The notes: a model not told the origin generated them from the letters alone. A DNA stretch of 64,000 bases from Cystobacter fuscus DSM 2262 (GCF_000335475.2 NZ_ANAH02000016.1:1-64000), one strand, 5' to 3'; counted from the first letter of the stretch, positions 8,270 to 18,986 are shown. Translations and numbers: made by a program.

Positions 8270-11200
8270 CTACATCGCGGCGTTGCCCAGGCGCTCGCGG
8301 GCCAGCGCGAGGGTGCGGGCGTTCTCGGGCACATGGCGCAGGAAGTGCTCGCGGACATCGGGGTTGGGGATGTCACTGGCGCGGGCCCGCACACACCGCA
8401 AAGTCTCGTGCAGGGCAGCCTCTCCCGTCTCGGCATCTCCCTGCGCGAAGCAGGCTTCCGCCAGAGCCAGGCGCATGGCCACCGCGTAGGTGCCCATGCC
8501 ACGCGTCTCCTCCAACTCGCGCACACCGAGCGCCGCCACCCCGCGGGCCTCCGCGGCCTTCCCCTGGGCGAGCAGGATGTTGCTGAGGAGCCCGCGCGCG
8601 TAAACCACGTCAGCCTGGAATGGAGCCAGCAGCTCACAGGCCTTGCGCGCATGCGTCTCGGCCTCGTGCACCCCTCCTCGCTCCAGCATCACCTTCGCCA
8701 GCACGGAGTGGGCAAAGCCCCGCCGGAAGGAATACAAGTCCTCGATGTTCACCCACTCGCGCACCAGCTCATACGCCTCTTGCCGGTGCGCTGGGTCAGG
8801 GCTGTCGACCAGGATCCGGCTCAAGAAGTGCGTGGCCATGCCCACCATGAGGTTTGCCTCCAGCCGCCGGCCCACGGTCAGTACCTCCCGCATCCGCTCC
8901 ACGGCCCCGGGCACGTCTCCCAACGCCGCCAGGGTCAGCCCCTGCAACGCCTGCACGACGAGGGCATCGCGCTCCACGCCGAGCTCGCGGAAGTCCCGCA
9001 TCCCCTGCTCGGCCCGTAGGAACGCGTGCCACGGCCTGGGTTCGAAGAGGTAATGGAAGAAGCCGTCGATGTACCCGGTCCATCCTCGCGACGGCCCGTC
9101 CGCGACCACCCTCCCCACCTCTCCGAGCCAGTCCTCCAATTCCCAGCGTGAGCCGGAGAATACGAAGGAGAGGCCCATGCAGGCGATGGCCCAATGGTAG
9201 GCGACGATAGCCTCGGGCGCCGGTGGGGTGCTCCGCAGGAGCTGTTTCAACCGGGTGAGCTGCTCCTGGCGCATGCCGCTATAGATGCCCCCCAGGATCT
9301 GTCCGCCCATCACCCAGCACCACAGCCGATCGCCCCCCTCCAGTTCCTCCAGGACGACACTACCGAGCGGCAGGGACCTCGGCGTGTCATCCATCCAGAA
9401 GGTCACCACGGCCTGGAGCCCGCGCAGCCGGACGGACCTCCCGTCATCCACGCCGCAGGCCAGGGCCGCATCCACACAGCGCATCGCCCCCAGCATGTCG
9501 TAACGCTCGAAGAGCTGCTCGGCGGCCCGCGTGTAGTAATGGGCGGCGCGCTCCGGCTGCTCGCCGAACTGGTGGTGCGTGGCGAGTACCAGCGGATCCG
9601 GCTCGCTCCTCTGCTCCAGCCAGGTGGCGGCCAACCGGTGGCCCACGGGACGATGGCTGTCGGGGATCAGGCCGTAGGCCGCGTCCCGCACCAGCGCATG
9701 GCGGAAGCGATACTCTGCCTCGGTGGAGATACGGCTGTCGGGCTGCCGCTCGATGACTTCCTGCTCCACGAGTAGCCGCAGGTACTGCTCCAGCGCTGCG
9801 TTCGCGACCTGCCCGCCCATCAGCTCGGCCACGCCTCCTGTCCAGAAGGCACGGCCGAAGACGCTGGCCGCCAGCAACACCTGGCGCGCCCCCGGCTTCA
9901 TCCGCTGCAGACGCGCTTGGAGCACCGCCAGCACCGTCTCCGGGACTCCCTCCCCGCGCCCCTCGGCCACTCCACGGATGAGTTCCTCCAGGAAGAGCGC
10001 GTTGCCATCGGACATCTCCACGGCTCGCTGCACGACGGAGTCCGGCACCTGGGGCCCCAGCACTTCACGCACCAGCCGTGTCCCCGCCTTGCGGCTTAGC
10101 CCGCGCAGCGTCACCTCCTGCAGGCTCCGCGACCACAGGCCCGGAAAGAGCGTCTTCACCTCGGGCCGGGCCAGCGCCAGTACCAGGAAAGGGTGCTCGC
10201 CCAATTCCCGCAGCACCTCGTCCACCTGTGCCACGGTGAGCGCATCACTCCAGTGGAGATCTTCCAGCACCAGCAGCACCGGGTGATGGTCACACTCGGC
10301 CTTCAGGAATGCCACCAGCGCCCGGCCTACCTGCGCGCTCAGCAATCGCGGATCGCTCCGGGCCGCACGCAGACGGGGACTGCCCTCCTCCTCGGGAAAG
10401 GGAATGGCGCATAGCTCGCCCAGGAACTCCACGGCCTCCCGGGCCCGGGCCTCCGGCAGGTGTCTGGAGACGCGCTGGAACAGCCGCTTCCGGTGCTCCG
10501 CCTGGCTCTCCCCCTCCCCGATGCCGCACAGCCGCCGCAGCGCCTGACCCAGCAGCCCGTACGAGGCACCCGTGCTCATCGAATCTCCGCGCCCCAGCAG
10601 TACCAGCGGCTGAAGCTCCTTGCGCTTGAGGCGGCGCAGGAACTCGTAGCGCAGCCGCGACTTGCCCACGCCCGCGGGCGCTGTCACTAGCAGCGCCCGC
10701 GCGGCCGGTTCCTCGGTGCAGGAAGTGAAGGCGAGCTCAAGCAGGGCCAGTTCCTGCTCACGGCCCACGCAGGGGGTGGGCCTGCCCAACAGAGGGCGTG
10801 ACTCGTCCACGCTGAGCTCCTCGCCTTGCAGCAGGAAGGTGTCCGAATCGGCGCGCGAGAGCCGGAAGCCCGGCCCGAGCAGTCCCGCGGTCACCTCGTC
10901 CATCACCACCGGCGGGGAAGCCGACATCCCACTCACTCGGCGCAGCAGCCGCCCCGCCCTGTCCATGGCCTCGCCCACCGGCAGCCGCTCGTTGAAGATG
11001 CCCAGGCCCGTGGTCAGCACCACCGCGGCCTCGGGCCAGCGCTCCTTGAAGGTGAGCGCACAGCGCGCCGCCAGTGCCGCCAGGTCGGTGGCCGTGCCGC
11101 GCTCTGGCACCATCGTGGCCACCAGTGAGCCGTCCGCCAGCAACTCCACCTGGGCGCCATGGGGAGAGACCTCCAGGCGCAGTGCGTCGCGCAGCGCGAC

Positions 11201-12217
11201 CCCCTGGTCCCAATCCGCCGTTTCCTCCTCCTGAATGGGGCGCGGGGACGCGAGCAGGACGCTGACGAGCTTCTGCTCCGCCCCCACCAGGCCGTGGGGG
11301 CGCGAGTCCGTCCCAGCTTGTAACAGCAACAACCCGGGCACCGGCTCCAGCTCGGAGAGCGCCTCCAGCAGGCTGTCGGCATCCGGCAGCCGCTGCGTGG
11401 GGACCTTGGCCAGCATGCGCTCCATCAGCACCTGCAAGCCCATGGGTAGACCCGGACGCACTTTCTGAAGGGGCACCGGCTCGGCGAAGAGAATCTTGGC
11501 CAGCACGGCGGCGAAGTGCGGAGCCTCGAAGGGTGGCTTGCCCGTGAGGCACTGGTACAGCACACACCCCAGCGAGAAGATGTCCGCGGCGGGAGAGATC
11601 TCCGACTGGCTGGAGGCCTGCTCTGGAGCCATGTAGCCAGGGGTGCCCACCACGGTACCGGAGCCCGTCACCCCCATCAGTGTGGGCACGGCATGGCGAG
11701 CCAAGCCGAAATCCAGTAGCACCACGTCCTCGGGCTGGCCCTCGCGCAGGAAAAGGTTGGAGGGCTTGATGTCGCGGTGAACGATGTTCCGCCGATGGGC
11801 CGTGGCCAGCCCCTCGGCGGCGCGGCTCAGCAGCGACACGACTTCGGGGGGACTCAGGGGCTTGCGCAGCAGACGACGCGCCAGGACCTCCCCTTCGAGC
11901 CACTCCATGGCCAGATATGGCTGGCCTCCCTCGAGGGTACCATGGGCGACATAGGAGACGATGGCGGGGTGGTGCAGTTCCTCCAGCAGAAGGGCCTCGC
12001 GGCTGAAGCGCAGGCCCGCGGCCGGGGAGGTGACGGCATGCAGCAGCTTGAGGGCCACGCGGCGGCCCGTGGAGGAGTCACTGGCACGATAGACGGTGCC
12101 CATGCCTCCGCGTCCGGCAAAGTCCTCGATGGTGAAACGGCCGGCGAGCACCTTTCCCATCGGAGCAATCTCAAGAGGAGAGTCGGGTGGGGTCGGAGCT
12201 GTCTTGTCGTTGTTCAT
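8270..12217 (-). CDS. Ser/Thr protein kinase fused to AAA/STAND-type ATPase and TPR-like region
   Basis: The product has about 1315 residues from ATG 12217. The kinase domain (about 25-295) has glycine loop GRGGMG at 35-40, ALK lysine 57, HRDIKPSN with Asp149, DFG at 169 and GTPGYMAPEQ at 191, so it should be active. Residues 310-480 resemble a degenerate class III cyclase domain (GEAMDRAGRLLRR). An ATPase follows with Walker A APAGVGKS at 513-521 and a Walker B-like LLVLEDLHWSD. The last 450 residues are helical and TPR-like. This architecture is typical of the large myxobacterial signalling kinases. An upstream extension of the open frame to 12565 lacks conserved sequence. It is monocistronic; no target is evident. 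Confidence 0.93.
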   Translation of the reverse strand: MNNDKTAPTPPDSPLEIAPMGKVLAGRFTIEDFAGRGGMGTVYRASDSSTGRRVALKLLHAVTSPAAGLRFSREALLLEELHHPAIVSYVAHGTLEGGQPYLAMEWLEGEVLARRLLRKPLSPPEVVSLLSRAAEGLATAHRRNIVHRDIKPSNLFLREGQPEDVVLLDFGLARHAVPTLMGVTGSGTVVGTPGYMAPEQASSQSEISPAADIFSLGCVLYQCLTGKPPFEAPHFAAVLAKILFAEPVPLQKVRPGLPMGLQVLMERMLAKVPTQRLPDADSLLEALSELEPVPGLLLLQAGTDSRPHGLVGAEQKLVSVLLASPRPIQEEETADWDQGVALRDALRLEVSPHGAQVELLADGSLVATMVPERGTATDLAALAARCALTFKERWPEAAVVLTTGLGIFNERLPVGEAMDRAGRLLRRVSGMSASPPVVMDEVTAGLLGPGFRLSRADSDTFLLQGEELSVDESRPLLGRPTPCVGREQELALLELAFTSCTEEPAARALLVTAPAGVGKSRLRYEFLRRLKRKELQPLVLLGRGDSMSTGASYGLLGQALRRLCGIGEGESQAEHRKRLFQRVSRHLPEARAREAVEFLGELCAIPFPEEEGSPRLRAARSDPRLLSAQVGRALVAFLKAECDHHPVLLVLEDLHWSDALTVAQVDEVLRELGEHPFLVLALARPEVKTLFPGLWSRSLQEVTLRGLSRKAGTRLVREVLGPQVPDSVVQRAVEMSDGNALFLEELIRGVAEGRGEGVPETVLAVLQARLQRMKPGARQVLLAASVFGRAFWTGGVAELMGGQVANAALEQYLRLLVEQEVIERQPDSRISTEAEYRFRHALVRDAAYGLIPDSHRPVGHRLAATWLEQRSEPDPLVLATHHQFGEQPERAAHYYTRAAEQLFERYDMLGAMRCVDAALACGVDDGRSVRLRGLQAVVTFWMDDTPRSLPLGSVVLEELEGGDRLWCWVMGGQILGGIYSGMRQEQLTRLKQLLRSTPPAPEAIVAYHWAIACMGLSFVFSGSRWELEDWLGEVGRVVADGPSRGWTGYIDGFFHYLFEPRPWHAFLRAEQGMRDFRELGVERDALVVQALQGLTLAALGDVPGAVERMREVLTVGRRLEANLMVGMATHFLSRILVDSPDPAHRQEAYELVREWVNIEDLYSFRRGFAHSVLAKVMLERGGVHEAETHARKACELLAPFQADVVYARGLLSNILLAQGKAAEARGVAALGVRELEETRGMGTYAVAMRLALAEACFAQGDAETGEAALHETLRCVRARASDIPNPDVREHFLRHVPENARTLALARERLGNAAM

Positions 12218-12759
12218 GAGCGCGAGCAGGGCTTGGCGCAGAGAGCGTACCACTCCTCCCTCAGCCTTGCTGCCCGCTCCCGCCCAAGCCAAGTGAAAGC
12301 GCCGAAACCACTTTTTCCTCGCTCCAGCGCATCCAGTCCGTGCCCAGGTACGCATAGACCCCCATGGGCCTGCCCCAGTTACGTGGCTCTCCGCACCTGA
12401 TGTGATTCGCGAGCGGGGAATCGCGTTGCTCGTCGCGTGCGGCTCACTGCCTGAGTGGCGATCACCCAAAGTGTGGGAAGAGCCACTAAACCGGGCAGGC
12501 TCAATGTCAGACGACTTGTAGGCGTTCCACCTCACCAGGGACACGCCACGGCAGGCGGTGTCCAATCGCGCTCACTGCCGGGTGGCGCTGGCGCAGCTCC
12601 TCCATGGCATGGGTGAGCTGCCAACTCGTGAAGGTGCTCTTGACGAGCTGAAGGCCCCGTGTCCGGAGGACCTCTGGCGGCTCAAGCCCGACAGAAAAGA
12701 TCCAGGCCCGGTGTCTCCACGCAAATGCGTTCAGACCTTCATTTCGAAAGACCCGTTCC
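12218..12759. other. Gene-poor gap with one unassigned minus-strand frame
   Basis: This gap holds the promoters of the divergent kinase and cytochrome genes. On the minus strand, 12507-12745 is open and encodes a plausible protein-like tail (FAWRHRAWIFSVGLEPPEV...LTHAMEELRQRHPA), possibly the remnant of a lost gene. It has no start of its own and was not recognised. Confidence 0.3.
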
Positions 12760-13869
12760 ATGACGCAGAATTCCACGAAGCGAACCCATCGGGCCGCGGT
12801 GTCGGCCTTGTTGCTCGCAGCAGGGTGCGGAGGCCCTTCTCCCGCGGGCGCCAATGGGGTGGAGGTGGCCGAGGCGCACCAGTCCTTGGATGCGACCGGC
12901 GAGAGCCTCTTCCGCCAGGAGACCTTCGGCGGCAATGGGCGAACCTGTGAGACATGCCACGGTATGGCCACGGGGACGGTCCATCCCGCCCAGTTGCAGG
13001 CGCTCTACCAGCAGGACCCGAACGCGCCCATGTTCCGGGCCATCGACAGCGATGACGGGACGACGAGTTCGAGCTACCAGCGGCTCCTGGAGCACGCGAC
13101 GGTCCGCGTCTCCATCCCGCTGCCCTCCAACACCCGGCTCCTCCTCGACCCGGGGGCCACTCAGCTCTCGCTGTGGCGTGGCATTCCGAGCACGCTCGAC
13201 ACCCCCGCGCTGGACCCCGTGCTGATGCAGGATGGGCGCGCCCCTTCGCTCACGGTCCAGGCCCACGACGCCATCATGGGGCACGCCCAGGCGACGCGGG
13301 AGCCCACCGCCCAGGAACTGACGAGCATCGCCAGCTTCGAGCAGACGCTGTTCTCCTCCCAGGCCTTGAAGGACTACGCGCGGACGGGCGTGGCTCCGGT
13401 GCTGCCAGAGGGCAACACCGAGTCCGAGAAGCGGGGCCGGGCCTTCTTCCGGCCCGAGGGGGCCTGCGGCCAGTGCCACGGCGGCCCCCTGCTCAACGAG
13501 ACGGGGCCCCGCAACATCCTCGGGCAGCCCCAGGGAAGCCGCTTCTCCAACGCGTTCGTCTCGGAGATCAACTTCCTCGCGAACCCCGTCTACACCCTGG
13601 TCGTCCAGAGCCCACTGCTCGGGTTGCCCGAGGTGCGCCTGTCGCCCGATCCCGGCCGCTTCCTCATCACCGGCCGATTGGAGGACTTCAACCACTTCAA
13701 GATGAGCTCGCTGTGGAACATCAAGAACACGGCGCCCTACTTCCACGACAACTCGGCCAGGACGCTGGAGGACGTGCTCACCCACTACACCTTCGTGCTC
13801 GCCCCTCGAGGCATCCTCCTCACGCCTCGGGACGCGCAGGACATCATCGCCTGGCTGAAGCTCCTGTGA
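12760..13869 (+). CDS. Di-haem cytochrome c peroxidase/MauG-like lipoprotein
   Basis: The 369-residue protein has a lipobox (LLAAGC, Cys23) and two c-type haem sites: CETCH (63-67) and CGQCH (236-240). The C-terminal FKMSSLWNIKNTAPYFHDNS and LEDVLTHY are conserved in the bacterial di-haem peroxidase family, with the Met a candidate distal ligand. It would act in the periplasm, reducing peroxide or oxidising a partner protein as MauG-type enzymes do. It is transcribed alone, immediately before the left end of the PQQ operon, which lies on the other strand. The actual reaction cannot be told from the sequence. Confidence 0.88.
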   Translation: MTQNSTKRTHRAAVSALLLAAGCGGPSPAGANGVEVAEAHQSLDATGESLFRQETFGGNGRTCETCHGMATGTVHPAQLQALYQQDPNAPMFRAIDSDDGTTSSSYQRLLEHATVRVSIPLPSNTRLLLDPGATQLSLWRGIPSTLDTPALDPVLMQDGRAPSLTVQAHDAIMGHAQATREPTAQELTSIASFEQTLFSSQALKDYARTGVAPVLPEGNTESEKRGRAFFRPEGACGQCHGGPLLNETGPRNILGQPQGSRFSNAFVSEINFLANPVYTLVVQSPLLGLPEVRLSPDPGRFLITGRLEDFNHFKMSSLWNIKNTAPYFHDNSARTLEDVLTHYTFVLAPRGILLTPRDAQDIIAWLKLL

Positions 13870-13945
13870 GGACCCGTCCGTCTTCCCAGGGCGGATGACG
13901 CCGTCTTCCTCGGCTACATCCCCGGTATCGCCCACGCCGTCTACA

Positions 13946-15799
13946 TCATCGCGACGCGTTGAGGATGTGCCGGTAGAAGCGCCATTCGGCGTCCAGGGCG
14001 TGGGCCAGGTTCGCCGCTTGGCGGAGGCCATGGCGCTCCTGCGGGTAGAAATGCCCCTCGGCCTGCACGCCCCGGCTTCGCAGTGCCTGCAACATGTCGC
14101 GGGTCTGCCGTGGTACCACCACGGCATCCAGCTCGCCCTGGAAGAAGATCACCGGCACCTCGATGCGATCGGCATGCGATAGCGGCGTCCGTGCGTGGTA
14201 GCGCTCGGCGTCGCGCTCGGGGTCGCCGATCAGCCAGTCGAGGTAATCGCCTTCGAACTTGTGCGTCACCCGGCCCAGGGCCAGGGGATCGCTGACGCCG
14301 TACAGACTGGCGCCACCGCGAAATACCTTGTGGAACGCCAGCGCGCAGAGCGTGGTGTAGCCGCCAGCGCTGCCACCGCGGATGAATGCCTTGCCGCCGT
14401 CGACCAGGCCTTGCTCGGCCAGGTAGCCGACCACGGCGCAGGCATCTTCGACGTCCACCACGCCCCATTGCTCATGGAGCTTTTCACGGTAGGCGCGGCC
14501 ATGGTTGCTGCTGCCGCGGTAGTTCAGGTCTGCGACGGCGAAGCCGCGCTGGGTCCAGTACTGGATGCGCGCATCGAGTACCGGATAGCAGGCCGAGGTC
14601 GGCCCTCCATGGATGAACACCACCAGCGGCGGACGGCTGTCCTCGCCGCAGGCGGGATAGAAGAAGCCATGGGCGATTTCGCCGCCGCTGGGGTAGTGGA
14701 TCGGCCGCGGAAGGCTGATGCACTCGGCGGGCAGGGGTGATTCGCCGCCCGCGATGACTTGCGCGCCGCGGGTCTGGCGGTCGATCGCCAGCACCGCCGG
14801 GGCGCTGATCGACGAGGCGACGATGGCGTAGAAATAGCGGGTGTCCAGGTCCAGGCCGCGGAAACGGGTGTAGCCGCAGCTGAAATCCCGCGGGCGATCT
14901 TCTTCTTCACACAGGCTCAGGCGGCCAAAGCCGTCCTCGAACCAGGTGGCCAGGTAGCGCTCGCCGTCCAGCGGTGCCCAGGTGCTGGCGCTGCCCTGCC
15001 AGGGCGCCGGGGCGTGATCGGCCGGCATCGCTGTCAGCGCGGCCCAACCGTCAGCGGTTTCCATCCAGGGTTGCCAGTAGCCGTTGCGGTCGGACAGGCA
15101 GCCGAGCCGGCCATCGGCGGTGAAACGCGGTTGCTGAAGGGATTCGGCCTGCTCGCCGTCGCCGGCCACGCACCGCGGGTCGCCGTAGCCTCCATCCGCC
15201 TGGCGTCGAAGCGTGCACAGCCGCGTGCGCGTCCAGGGCTGTTGGGGACGCTGCCATTCGATCCAGGCCAGACGCTCGCCGTCCGCACTCTGCACGGGCG
15301 CGGCATAGAAGTCGGCGCCTTCGGCCAGGACAAGGCGTTCGCCGCCTTCCAGGCCGATGGCCACCAGGCGGTGTTCCACCGCGCCTTCGGCATGGGTCTC
15401 CTCGACGGCCAGCACCACGCCGCGCCCCTGGCGCAGGTCGCCATGGCGCCGCTCGCCTCGGGTCAGCGCAACCGGATCGCCGCCGTCGAGCGGCTGGCGA
15501 TAGAGCTGCTGGTCCGCCTCGTTGACGAACACCAGCCAGTCCGGCCCCAGGCAGAAGGCGCCGCCGCCGTACTCGTAGACCCGGCTGCGCACGCTGAAGC
15601 CCTCCGGCGTCAGGCAGCGCGGCTTGTCCCCGTCGCGCCAGCGCCAGATCCGACAGCGGGCGTCCTCGGGACGGAATTCGTTGTAGTACAGCCCTCCGGG
15701 GCCGACCCGCAGTTCGGCGAAGTCGGCGGTGGCGGCAACGGCCTGGGCGGCGCTGAAGGATTCAGCCCTTCTTGGTGATGAGGCGCGAGTTTCGTTCAT
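13946..15799 (-). CDS. S9-family prolyl oligopeptidase-like peptidase of the pqq operon
   Basis: The protein has 617 residues with an N-terminal beta-propeller and a C-terminal alpha/beta hydrolase. The catalytic triad is readable: Ser477 in GGSAGGY, Asp558 in GELDAV, His590 in QERHG. An oxyanion motif [10 protein letters not shown] precedes it. The gene overlaps pqqE by 38 bp in another frame, so the two are translationally coupled. In Pseudomonas a peptidase of this family sits at exactly this place after pqqE; a role in handling PqqA or its fragments has been suggested but is not shown by the sequence. It is the last gene of the operon, and the composition resembles Pseudomonas more than the flanking genes. 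Confidence 0.9.
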   Translation of the reverse strand: MNETRASSPRRAESFSAAQAVAATADFAELRVGPGGLYYNEFRPEDARCRIWRWRDGDKPRCLTPEGFSVRSRVYEYGGGAFCLGPDWLVFVNEADQQLYRQPLDGGDPVALTRGERRHGDLRQGRGVVLAVEETHAEGAVEHRLVAIGLEGGERLVLAEGADFYAAPVQSADGERLAWIEWQRPQQPWTRTRLCTLRRQADGGYGDPRCVAGDGEQAESLQQPRFTADGRLGCLSDRNGYWQPWMETADGWAALTAMPADHAPAPWQGSASTWAPLDGERYLATWFEDGFGRLSLCEEEDRPRDFSCGYTRFRGLDLDTRYFYAIVASSISAPAVLAIDRQTRGAQVIAGGESPLPAECISLPRPIHYPSGGEIAHGFFYPACGEDSRPPLVVFIHGGPTSACYPVLDARIQYWTQRGFAVADLNYRGSSNHGRAYREKLHEQWGVVDVEDACAVVGYLAEQGLVDGGKAFIRGGSAGGYTTLCALAFHKVFRGGASLYGVSDPLALGRVTHKFEGDYLDWLIGDPERDAERYHARTPLSHADRIEVPVIFFQGELDAVVVPRQTRDMLQALRSRGVQAEGHFYPQERHGLRQAANLAHALDAEWRFYRHILNASR

Positions 15800-16925
15800 T
15801 GCGAAACGCCAGTTGTCCTATGCCCGCGGTGGCGGTCTTGGCTTCTTCGCGGGCCTTGAGAATGACGTCGTGGCGTGGAGACTTGCCGCACACCGGATCG
15901 GTGTTGCTGGCATCGCCCGTCAGCATGAAGGCCTGGCAACGGCAGCCGCCGAAGTCCTTTTCCTTTTCGTCGCAGGAACGGCACGGCTCGGGCATCCACT
16001 CGTAGCCGCGGAAGCGGTTGAAGCCGAAGGAGTCGTACCAGATGTGGTGCAGGCTGTGATCGCGCACGTTGGGGAACGTCACCGGCAGCTGGCGCGCGCC
16101 ATGGCACGGCAGCGCGGTTCCGTCCGGGGTGACGGTCAGGAAAATGCTGCCCCAGCCTTTCATGCAGTCCTTGGGCCGCTCTTCGTAATAGTCGGGGGTG
16201 ACGAAGATCAGCTTGACCGGGTTGCCCTCGGCGGCGAGCCTGGCGCGATATTCGTTGGTGATGCGTTCGGCGCGCTCGAGCTGTTCGCGGGTCGGCAGCA
16301 GGCCGACGCGGTTGAGCTGGGCCCAGCCGTAGAACTGACAGGTGGCCAGCTCGACGAAATCCGCCTCCAGCGCCACGCACAACTCGATGATGCGATCGAT
16401 GTTGTCGATGTTGTGCCGGTGGGTGACGAAGTTCAGCACCATGGGGTAGCCATGGGCCTTGACCAGGCGCGCCATCTCGAGCTTCTGGTCGAAGGCCTTC
16501 TTCGACCCGGCGAGCATGTTGTTGACCTGCGCGTCGCTGGCCTGGAAGGAAATCTGGATGTGGTCCAGCCCCGTGTCCTTGAAGGCGCGGATCTTCTGCT
16601 CGGTCAGGCCGATGCCGGAGGTGATCAGGTTGGTGTAGTAACCCAGGCGCCGGGCCTCGCCGATCAGTTCGGCCAGGTCCTGGCGGACCAGGGGTTCGCC
16701 ACCGGAGAAGCCCAGCTGCGCCGCGCCCAGCTCGCGGCCCTGGCGCAGCACGGAAAACCACTCGTCGGTGGTCAACTCCTTGCCCTGGGCGGCGAAGTCC
16801 AGGGGGTTGGAGCAGTAGGGGCACTGCAGTGGGCAGCGGTAGGTGAGTTCGGCGAGCAGCCAGAGCGGCAGGCCGACGGCGGGCTTCGGCGGGACTTCAG
16901 CCAAGTTCGATCCAGTGCTGTGCAC
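15762..16925 (-). CDS. pqqE: PQQ synthase radical SAM enzyme PqqE
   Basis: PqqE makes the Glu-Tyr carbon-carbon crosslink in the precursor peptide PqqA. The radical-SAM cluster motif is CPLQCPYC (Cys31, 35, 38 from the chosen start), preceded by the family signature [19 protein letters not shown] follows. The C-terminal SPASM region carries [16 protein letters not shown]. Start is uncertain: GTG 16925 lies inside the end of pqqD (28-bp overlap), and TTG 16904 is the alternative. The gene is coupled both to pqqD and to the S9 peptidase. Length (387 residues) is normal. Confidence 0.95.
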   Translation of the reverse strand: MHSTGSNLAEVPPKPAVGLPLWLLAELTYRCPLQCPYCSNPLDFAAQGKELTTDEWFSVLRQGRELGAAQLGFSGGEPLVRQDLAELIGEARRLGYYTNLITSGIGLTEQKIRAFKDTGLDHIQISFQASDAQVNNMLAGSKKAFDQKLEMARLVKAHGYPMVLNFVTHRHNIDNIDRIIELCVALEADFVELATCQFYGWAQLNRVGLLPTREQLERAERITNEYRARLAAEGNPVKLIFVTPDYYEERPKDCMKGWGSIFLTVTPDGTALPCHGARQLPVTFPNVRDHSLHHIWYDSFGFNRFRGYEWMPEPCRSCDEKEKDFGGCRCQAFMLTGDASNTDPVCGKSPRHDVILKAREEAKTATAGIGQLAFRNERNSRLITKKG

Positions 16926-17172
16926 GGGCGACCTCCATGAATTGCTCGACGTCTTCACCGAGTTCGGGGACACCGGGGTAGCGCTGGTCCAGCTCGGCGA
17001 CGATCGCCCGCACGGAGCGGACGCCGTCGATCAGACCGCCGATGGCGGCGGCGCTCTCGTTGAGTTTGATCATTCCTTCAGGGTAGAGCAGGACGTGCGC
17101 TTTCTGGGCCGGCTCGTACTGGAACCGATAGCCCTGACGCCAGCGGGGCGTCAGGTTGCGATCGAAACTCAT
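16897..17172 (-). CDS. pqqD: PQQ peptide chaperone PqqD
   Basis: This 91-residue protein ([20 protein letters not shown]...[19 protein letters not shown]) is the RiPP recognition element that binds PqqA and presents it to PqqE. Length and sequence match stand-alone PqqD proteins. Its ATG overlaps the pqqC stop (ATGA), and its 3' end overlaps the start of pqqE, so C, D and E are likely translated together. Confidence 0.95.
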   Translation of the reverse strand: MSFDRNLTPRWRQGYRFQYEPAQKAHVLLYPEGMIKLNESAAAIGGLIDGVRSVRAIVAELDQRYPGVPELGEDVEQFMEVARAQHWIELG

Positions 17173-17924
17173 AGGGCGATCCCCTTGTGCCAGGCGCGCT
17201 GGTTTGTGACGGTGTGGTAGGGCGGGCGGTTCAGCTCGTAGGCCATGCTCATGGCGTCGAGCATGGTCCAGAGGATATCCAGCTTGAACTGCAGGATCTC
17301 CAGCATGCGCTGCTGGCCCTCGTAGGTGGTGTAGTGGGCGAGGGTGATCGCCAGGCCGTGCTCGACGTCGCGCCGGGCCTGGCCCAGGCGGGTGCGGAAG
17401 TACTCGTAGCCGCTCGGATCGATCCAGGGGTAGTGCCGCGGCCAGGTGTCCAGGCGCGACTGGTGGATCTGCGGGGCGAACAGCTCGGTCAGCGAGCTGC
17501 TGGCCGCTTCCTGCCAGCTGGCGCGGCGGGCGAAGTTGACGTAGGCGTCGACCGCGAAGCGCACGCCGGGCAGCACCAGTTCCTGGGAGCGCAGCTGGTC
17601 GGGCTCCAGGCCCACGGCCTGACCGAGGCGGAGCCAGGCCTCGATGCCACCGTCCTCGCCAGGGGCGCCATCGTGGTCGAGCAGGCGCTGGATCCACTCG
17701 CGGCGGATCTCCCGGTCCGGGCAGTTGGCCAGGATCGCGGCATCCTTCATCGGGATGTTGACCTGGTAGTAGAAGCGGTTGGCGACCCAGCCCTGGATCT
17801 GCTCGCGGGTCGCGCGGCCTTCGTACATCGCCACGTGATAGGGGTGGTGGATGTGGTAGTAGGCGCCCTTGGCGCGCAGGGCCTGTTCGAATTCGGCGCG
17901 GGTCAGCGGTGTCTTGTCGCTCAT
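17169..17924 (-). CDS. pqqC: Pyrroloquinoline-quinone synthase PqqC
   Basis: PqqC carries out the last step, ring closure and eight-electron oxidation to PQQ, without a metal. The 251-residue length is standard. Conserved segments include [14 protein letters not shown] near the N-terminus, [18 protein letters not shown], and [21 protein letters not shown] 17924 starts 9 bp after the pqqB stop. The open frame continues upstream, but that part overlaps pqqB and lacks family similarity. Confidence 0.96.
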   Translation of the reverse strand: MSDKTPLTRAEFEQALRAKGAYYHIHHPYHVAMYEGRATREQIQGWVANRFYYQVNIPMKDAAILANCPDREIRREWIQRLLDHDGAPGEDGGIEAWLRLGQAVGLEPDQLRSQELVLPGVRFAVDAYVNFARRASWQEAASSSLTELFAPQIHQSRLDTWPRHYPWIDPSGYEYFRTRLGQARRDVEHGLAITLAHYTTYEGQQRMLEILQFKLDILWTMLDAMSMAYELNRPPYHTVTNQRAWHKGIAL

Positions 17925-17932
17925 GGTCACTC

Positions 17933-18844
17933 CTACAGCTCGATGCTCATGCCGTCGAAGGCGACTTCCACGCCCCGGCGCTCGACCTCGGCACGCTCGG
18001 GCGAGTCTTCGTCGAGGATGGGGTTGGTGTTGTTGATGTGGATCAGCACCTTGCGCGGCTTCTCGAAGCCGTCGAGCAGTTCCAGCATGCCGCCGGGACC
18101 GCTCTGGCACAGGTGGCCCATCTCGCGGCCGGTACGGGTGCCGACGCCGCGGCGCCGCATCTCGTCGTCCGACCACAGCGTGCCGTCGACCAGCAGGCAG
18201 TCGGCGTCGGCCATGTGCTGCTTGAGCGCGTCGTCGACCTGGTACAGGCCCGGCGCATAGAACAGCTTGCCGCCCGTGCGCAGGTCCTCGACCACCAGGC
18301 CCAGGTTGTCGCCCGGGTGAGGGTCGAACCGGTGCGGCGAATAGGGTGGCGCGGCGCTGCGTAGCGGGAAGGGGGTGAACTTCAGGTTCGGGCAGGCTTG
18401 GATGGTGAAGCGGCCTTCGAGCTCGATGCGGTTCCACTGAAGGCCACCGTTCCAGTGGCTGAGCATCTTGAACAGCGGGAAGCCCGTGGTCAGGTCCTGG
18501 TGGACCATGTCGGTGCACCAGACCTGATGCGGGCAGCCTTCGCGCAGGCTCAAGAGGCCGGTGGTGTGATCGATCTGGCTGTCGAGCAGGATGATCGCAT
18601 TGATCCCGGTGTCGCGCAGGGCCCTGGCCGGTTGCATCGGTGCGAAGGACTGCAATTGCGCGCGAATGTCGGGCGAGGCGTTGCACAGGATCCAATGCAC
18701 GCCGTCATCGGACAGGGCAATGGAGGACTGGGTGCGGGCCCGGGCGCGCAGGGAACCGTCGCGGAAGCCCTTGCAGTTGGCGCAGTTGCAGTTCCACTGT
18801 GGGAAACCACCGCCGGCGGCGGAACCTAGAATCTGAATGTACAT
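17933..18844 (-). CDS. pqqB: PqqB, metallo-beta-lactamase-fold oxygenase
   Basis: The protein has 303 residues starting [21 protein letters not shown], the hallmark of PqqB; the cysteines of CNCANC bind structural zinc. PqqB hydroxylates the crosslinked Glu-Tyr intermediate. [16 protein letters not shown] segment matches the metal-binding loop of this fold. ATG 18844 is chosen over an in-frame TTG at 18850. It is the first gene downstream of the hairpin that separates it from pqqA. Confidence 0.95.
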   Translation of the reverse strand: MYIQILGSAAGGGFPQWNCNCANCKGFRDGSLRARARTQSSIALSDDGVHWILCNASPDIRAQLQSFAPMQPARALRDTGINAIILLDSQIDHTTGLLSLREGCPHQVWCTDMVHQDLTTGFPLFKMLSHWNGGLQWNRIELEGRFTIQACPNLKFTPFPLRSAAPPYSPHRFDPHPGDNLGLVVEDLRTGGKLFYAPGLYQVDDALKQHMADADCLLVDGTLWSDDEMRRRGVGTRTGREMGHLCQSGPGGMLELLDGFEKPRKVLIHINNTNPILDEDSPERAEVERRGVEVAFDGMSIEL

Positions 18845-18872
18845 AACCAATCAATCGTGCGGCGGCTGAAAC

Positions 18873-18899
18873 AAAAACGCCTCGGCGGACCGAGGCGTT
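18873..18899 (-). terminator. Intrinsic terminator or attenuator between pqqA and pqqB
   Basis: On the minus strand AACGCCTCGG-TCCG-CCGAGGCGTT forms a perfect 10-bp stem with a four-base loop (18876-18899) and runs straight into a T5 tract (18873-18877). It lies in the 70-bp gap between pqqA and pqqB and should terminate much of the transcription from pqqA. The effect would be more precursor peptide mRNA than pqqBCDE mRNA, as is known for PQQ operons. Confidence 0.85.
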
Positions 18900-18914
18900 G
18901 TCCTGCAGGTCAGC

Positions 18915-18986
18915 TCAGCGGTTGGAGGCGTACATGGTGACTTCGAAGCCGATGCGCAGGTCGGTGTAAGCAGGCTTGGTCCACAT
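18915..18986 (-). CDS. pqqA: PQQ precursor peptide PqqA
   Basis: This 23-residue gene encodes MWTKPAYTDLRIGFEVTMYA followed by SNR. It holds the conserved Glu16-Val-Thr-Met-Tyr20 segment whose Glu and Tyr become PQQ. A strong ribosome site (AAGGAGC) lies 8 bp upstream of ATG 18986. The peptide is separated from pqqB by a terminator-like hairpin and from pqqF by a 154-bp gap that probably carries its own promoter. Confidence 0.97.
   Translation of the reverse strand: MWTKPAYTDLRIGFEVTMYASNR

Noticed and set aside
12507-12971. 154-codon minus-strand frame
   Set aside because: Its first part is antisense to the cytochrome c peroxidase signal region, and the rest could not be assigned; mentioned only as part of the gap.
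13173-13898. 241-codon frame in the cytochrome c peroxidase gene
   Set aside because: Same-strand shadow of a gene with two CxxCH motifs in the chosen frame.
13870-13945. att site or integrase scar at the left end of the PQQ block
   Set aside because: No repeat shared with the right end (21610-21701), no integrase and no tRNA could be found by eye.
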